Assembly: GCF_001659605.2 (NCBI RefSeq)
Contig: NC_035170.2
Span: 13,000,502-13,064,501, forward strand
Reading direction: 5' to 3'
Length of the DNA: 64,000 nt
Origin: Manihot esculenta
Taxonomy: Eukaryota; Streptophyta; Magnoliopsida; Malpighiales; Euphorbiaceae
Position numbers and translations under genes: made by a program
Part shown: piece by piece, positions 60,027 to 64,000 of the stretch
How positions within the stretch are numbered: the first letter of the stretch is position 1
Layout: the number at the start of each line of letters is the position of its first letter
The notes under the pieces: model-generated
The model's input: only the letters and a program-made list of their open reading frames with translations
Told to the model about the DNA's origin: nothing
Databases searched by the model: none

Positions 60027-60829
60027 AGGAAAACTAGTTACCCAGACAATAAAGCAAAAGAGAGATGAAACCTTCAAGTAGTATGTAGCATAATTCAACG
60101 TTGAGGCCTTGCAGATTTCTAACCTTAGATCGTGGAAGCCATGCAGAAGGGGACAACATCAGGTGAGTTTTTTGGACCTTTTGAGTAGGATCCCGCTGAG
60201 CAGATTAGCAAAATTGATGCAAAAGACTAAAAAGGTACATCCGACAAGATGATGCCTTACTTACAAAGCTAAGGATATCCAGGAAAGAGACAGCTCCCAC
60301 AATCATCTAGATGACTGAAGAAGAGAGTATCCAAGACAAGAGACTTGGCAAAGAGGCTTAAAGCCCTGAATAAATACACCACCTATTGAGAACCAAACCA
60401 CCGACTAGACTTTCGACTTTAAGAGAAATCACACATAAAAACTTTTTGCAATGGCCTCAACCCGTCAAGTCTGACCCAAAATGCAGAGACCCTGACAAAT
60501 ACTACCAATACCACCTTACCCACGGTTATGACACAAAAAATTACTTCCAATTAATGAATGAGAATGAGAGGTTGATAAAGAAGGGACATTTGAAAACTTT
60601 TTTAATGAAGGTAGGGGGTTTAGCAGTAGGTTAGAGGAAAGAAAGGAACCAACAAGGGAGAGGATTGCCTGACCAATAAATGATGGGTCTAGTGGTTCAT
60701 GATAGTGCTCAAGGAAAATCAGAAGAGGGGGTAAACAAAAGGAAGTTGAGGCCATGCAGGAAGCAAAACACATTCTAGTAATAATCAACTTTTTGCCCAG
60801 TGATGAAGAAGGAAAAGTGCCACATGATT
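60027..60829 (+). pseudogene. Tat-like gag/protease tandem unit 4
   Basis: It starts gaggaaaactagttaccc. The frame at 60386-60634 encodes SDPKCRDPDKYYQYHLTHGY and NENERLIKKGHLKTF. The unit is cut at 60829 by a solo LTR, and the protease continues at 62749. This is the last repeat unit and the only one that leads into full protease and RT sequence. Confidence 0.75.
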
Positions 60830-62748
60830 TGACGGGTGTCGAATCCGTCAATTTGATTTTACTTCCCTTTTCTTGATTAATAAGAACTCGTAGATAGGGT
60901 AAGTGAGTATCGATCCCATAAAGACCTTAACTCTGTTTAATTTAGATGATCAATTGAAATAGAAGAGTAGTTTAATAGAAAAAGTGAGAAGAAGAGAGTT
61001 TTTTTATGAAATTGGTTTTTTGCTTTGAGCAAGCCAAAAATACTTAAAAGAAAAATAAACAATGCAATAAAATTTGAGAAACAAATAATTAATTAAAAAT
61101 TCAGCTAAAGGTAATCAAATTAAGGTATTTTGCAGTTATCATCGATTATAAAAATAATTCATTTTATTATCTATTGTTTGGTTATAGTGGTCAAACACGC
61201 AAATCCCACCAATTCTTCCTTATGATTAAATTAATCTGCTTCACGCTTAAATTATTTCATAGTTAACTAATAACCCCAACATGCATGTAGATTTAATTAG
61301 TCAGTCTGCATTAAGAGAGAAGAATCCAAACTTGATCAATAAAAGTGCACGTTTTGTTTAAATCAAATCTACTAATTCCTTAACATAAACTAATATATTA
61401 ATTGCTACTTGTTATTAACCCAATTAAACAATTACGGATTTAATTGGATTAATTAGCAATATGTTTTCTTCCCAAGAGATTCAATGGCCCTTGAATTCTC
61501 AAGAAAACAACAATGGAGGTGGTGTTCCTCGAATTTAGAAATTAACAGAAAATAGAAATAAGATGAAAAGAATTGAAGCACATAACCTCACAACTTGAAT
61601 AAAACCTCAATTTAAATTACCCCAACATGCGTGTAGATTTAATTAATTAACAGAGAGAAGAATCCAAACTTGATCAATAAAAACACGCGTTTTATTTAAA
61701 TCAAATCTACTAATTCCTTAACATAAACTAATATATTAATTGCTACTTGTTATTCGAATTTAGAAATTAACAGAAAATAGAAATAAGATGAAAAGAATTG
61801 AAGCACATAACCTCACAACTTGAATAAAACCTCAATTTAAATTACCCCAACATGCGTGTAGATTTAATTAGTTAACTGCATTAAGAGAGAAGAATCAAAA
61901 CTTGATCAATAAAAACACGCGTTTTATTTAAATTAAATCTACTAATTCCTTAACATAAACTAGTATATTAATTGCTACTTGTTATTAACCCAATTAAACA
62001 ATTATGAATTTAATTGGATTAATTAGCAATATGTTTTCTTCCCAAGAGATTCAATGGCCCTTGAATTCTCAAGAAAACAACAATGGAGGTGGTGTTCCTC
62101 GAATTTAGAAATTAACAAAAAATAGAAATAAGATAAAAAGAATTGAAGTACATAAACCTCACAACTTGAATAAAACCTTAATTTAAATTCCCCTTCAATC
62201 AAAAATAATTATTTAGCCTCTAAGAGCCATAATAAAATTGCAAAAACTAAAGAAAAGAAGAAGAAAAAGAAAAGAAGAAGATGGAGAGGAAGTGGGGGGG
62301 GGGGGGCGGCGGCAAGAGAGGAGAGGAGGGAAAGAAGAAAATATATGATGCCTAGGTTTAATTCTAGGAGCCTTTATATAGGAAAAAAAGATAAAATTTA
62401 ATAATTTAAAATAAAATCTATTACTCCTATCTTATCCCTATCCTAATTTGATTGTGTATGATCCAACTTGAAACTGATCTTATCATTGCTTAGGTGGCAA
62501 AATCGGGCTGAGGTGGCAATTTTTGAATTCTGGAGCTGTCTATCGCCTTGGGCTATAGGCTTGCCTAAGGTTGTAACCTCCTAGTCCGAAAATCTTTCAA
62601 TTTAGCATCTTTTCATTCTTTTTCTTAATTTCCGCTCAAAAACATGTCCAAAATCAAATTCCAAGCAAAAATTAATTATTTATATCAAATTATAGCAAAA
62701 TCCTGAAATTTTAAATAAGGAAAAAATGGTGAGTTTTGCAACTCATCA
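60830..62748 (-). mobile_element. Solo LTR, Athila-like
   Basis: 1919 bp inserted in the Tat-like protease start. It begins TGACGGGTGTCGAATCCGTCAA, similar in layout to the LTR at 57714 (TGATAAGCGGTTGTCGAAGCC), and ends actcatca. Flanks are tgatt (60825-60829) and tgatg (62749-62753), a 4-of-5 match, so the exact ends may be off by a few bases. Orientation is inferred from that similarity and from a minus-strand TATA box in cctttatatagg near 62371. It has three internal repeats of 230-350 bp (starting about 61275, 61620 and 61849; the second is shortened) and a run of Gs near 62295. Confidence 0.75.
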
Positions 62749-64000
62749 TGATGATACCTTGGTAATAGAAGCCATTATTCACTATTTCCAAGTACATAAG
62801 GTACTACTGAATGATAGGAGCAAAGTCAACCACCTTCTTTACAGAGTTTTTCTAAGCCATAAAGATTCCAGAAGAGTGTTTGGTTGGGGATTAGGCGTCA
62901 GTGAAGGGAATTGAAGGAGTTATAGTTCTAGTGGAAGGAAAGATAAAGTTGTTGCTCACCCTTGGAGACCTACTACTCGTACTCATTATTCCCAATTCCT
63001 AGTAGTAAAGGTTGTACAACACCATTTTAGAACAACAAGTCCTATACGATTTTAAGGTGGCCATCGATATTCAATACTTGTGCATAAAATTCCCAACGAA
63101 AGGGGAAGTGACCACCATAAGGGGTAGGAAAGATGAGTCCAGGGCGGTGTATATGGGGTCTATAGAGGAAGAAGAGGATGTGCATCATAAAATTATGGAA
63201 GTAAGGGACGAGGAGAAGTAGGCGAACAAGATGTTAAGTATGAACACTGACCTAGATCTTGAATACAAGAAAATGGTCATGGCATTGATTTGTAATCACT
63301 CAGGTAATTTTGCATAGAAGCCAACAGACATATGTGGGATCAGTCTCGATGTACCCATAAGCTAAATACATTCGCTGATGCCAGGCTAGTCAAGCAAAAG
63401 AAAATAATTTTTGGGATCGAGAAACAAGTGGTAATGAGGTTAGAGGTAGACAAGCTGGTAGAAGCTAGGTTTTTTAGAAAGGTAGCTTATCCTAAGTGGT
63501 AACCATGTACTTGTTGTAAAGAAGTCAATGGTAAATATTGTATGTGGGTAGATTTTATCGACCTCAACTAGGTTTGTCCAAAAGATTATTATCCCCTTCC
63601 AAATATTAATAGATTAGTCAATGCCACAATCGGCTTTCAGTATTTGTCCTCTTTGGAGGCTATATCCTTGGTTATCATTAGATTCCGATGGACAAGGATG
63701 ATAAAGAGTCTTCCTCTTTTATTACTGAAAGATGGAATGTATTATTATCAAGCAATGCCTTTTGAGTCGAAGAATGCCAGGAATGTGGAGGTGTATGTAG
63801 AAGACATGATTATAAAAAGTTAAATCCTTTGAAGAGCATTTGAGAGACCTAGAAGAAATCCTTTTTGTAGTGTGGTATTGGTGTGAGAAGAAGAAGAACC
63901 TATAAACCGACCTTCTATTAGCAAGGTGTTAAAGGGAGCAAAATTAAGGCATCCAAAATAGAAAGAAAGTAGCTAGCATTACTCCTGGCTATCCGCTCAT
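62749..64000 (+). pseudogene. Tat-like protease and reverse transcriptase, decayed
   Basis: The frame at 62726-62914 includes the protease block (DTLVIEAIIHYFQVHKVLLN) with the active site changed from a D-D/G-S type to NDRSK. It is followed by shifted pieces (HYSQFLVVKVV, DFKVAIDIQYLCIKFPTKG). From about 63380 RT pieces appear: VDKLVEARFFRKVAYPKW, KEVNGKYCMWVDFIDLN, CPKDYYPLPNINRLV, YYQAMPFESKNA and NVEVYVEDMIIKS, where the YVEDM box replaces YVDDM. Many stops and deletions. It runs off the window. Confidence 0.78.

Overview
The window looks like nuclear DNA of a eudicot plant. It carries spliced genes with GT-AG and one GC-AG intron, a plant LRR protein of the LRR1 type, plant chromovirus (Tekay/Del-like), Athila-like and Tat-like Ty3/gypsy retrotransposons, a PIF/Harbinger DNA transposon with its NAM-like partner, a SINE and a TRIM. 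I cannot fix the species from sequence alone. Only two protein-coding host genes are convincing, both on the minus strand between 25.5 and 32.5 kb. Almost everything else is transposon, much of it nested.

Layout. 1-11353: a broken array of one Tekay-like chromovirus family (integrase end, LTR, decayed pol, LTR) on the plus strand, with a minus-strand solo LTR inserted inside the integrase. 12304-19097: a minus-strand deletion derivative of the same family, bounded by a perfect 5-bp target-site duplication (ggtta). 19098-25480: AT-rich DNA with a candidate Pol III transcription unit, three copies of an AT-rich repeat (one split by a short SINE) and a 39-bp minisatellite. 25481-27675: a seven-exon secreted LRR protein gene (212 aa). 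28827-32542: a five-exon gene for an 820-aa plant protein with eight copies of a short LVKHxSxLEKE-type motif, preceded by cell-cycle MSA-like promoter motifs and by a partial duplicate of its own exon 2. 34.4-42.7 kb: PIF/Harbinger remains, including a 3.2-kb inverted duplication of a NAM-like gene, a Tekay LTR remnant and a 300-bp TRIM.

45.4-64.0 kb: a decayed Tat-like Ty3/gypsy element whose gag/protease junction is repeated four times in tandem (about 0.9 kb each). Three of these units were each hit by a different LTR insertion: a very young non-autonomous Tekay-like element (45916-51697, TSD cgaac), an Athila-like gag-protease-only element (53050-59226, TSD gccat) and an Athila-like solo LTR (60830-62748). 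Removing the insertions rejoins the underlying repeat units, so the order of events can be read directly.

The two host genes do not form a pathway that the sequence shows. The LRR protein should be secreted and is probably apoplastic. The 820-aa protein has no recognised catalytic domain, but its promoter motifs suggest G2/M expression. The retrotransposons show how a family is maintained and dismantled: the deletion derivatives keep LTRs, a tRNA-iMet or tRNA-Asp primer site and sometimes gag, but lack pol. They would need enzymes from intact relatives elsewhere. All exon boundaries were derived by hand from splice sites and reading frame, with no transcript support.
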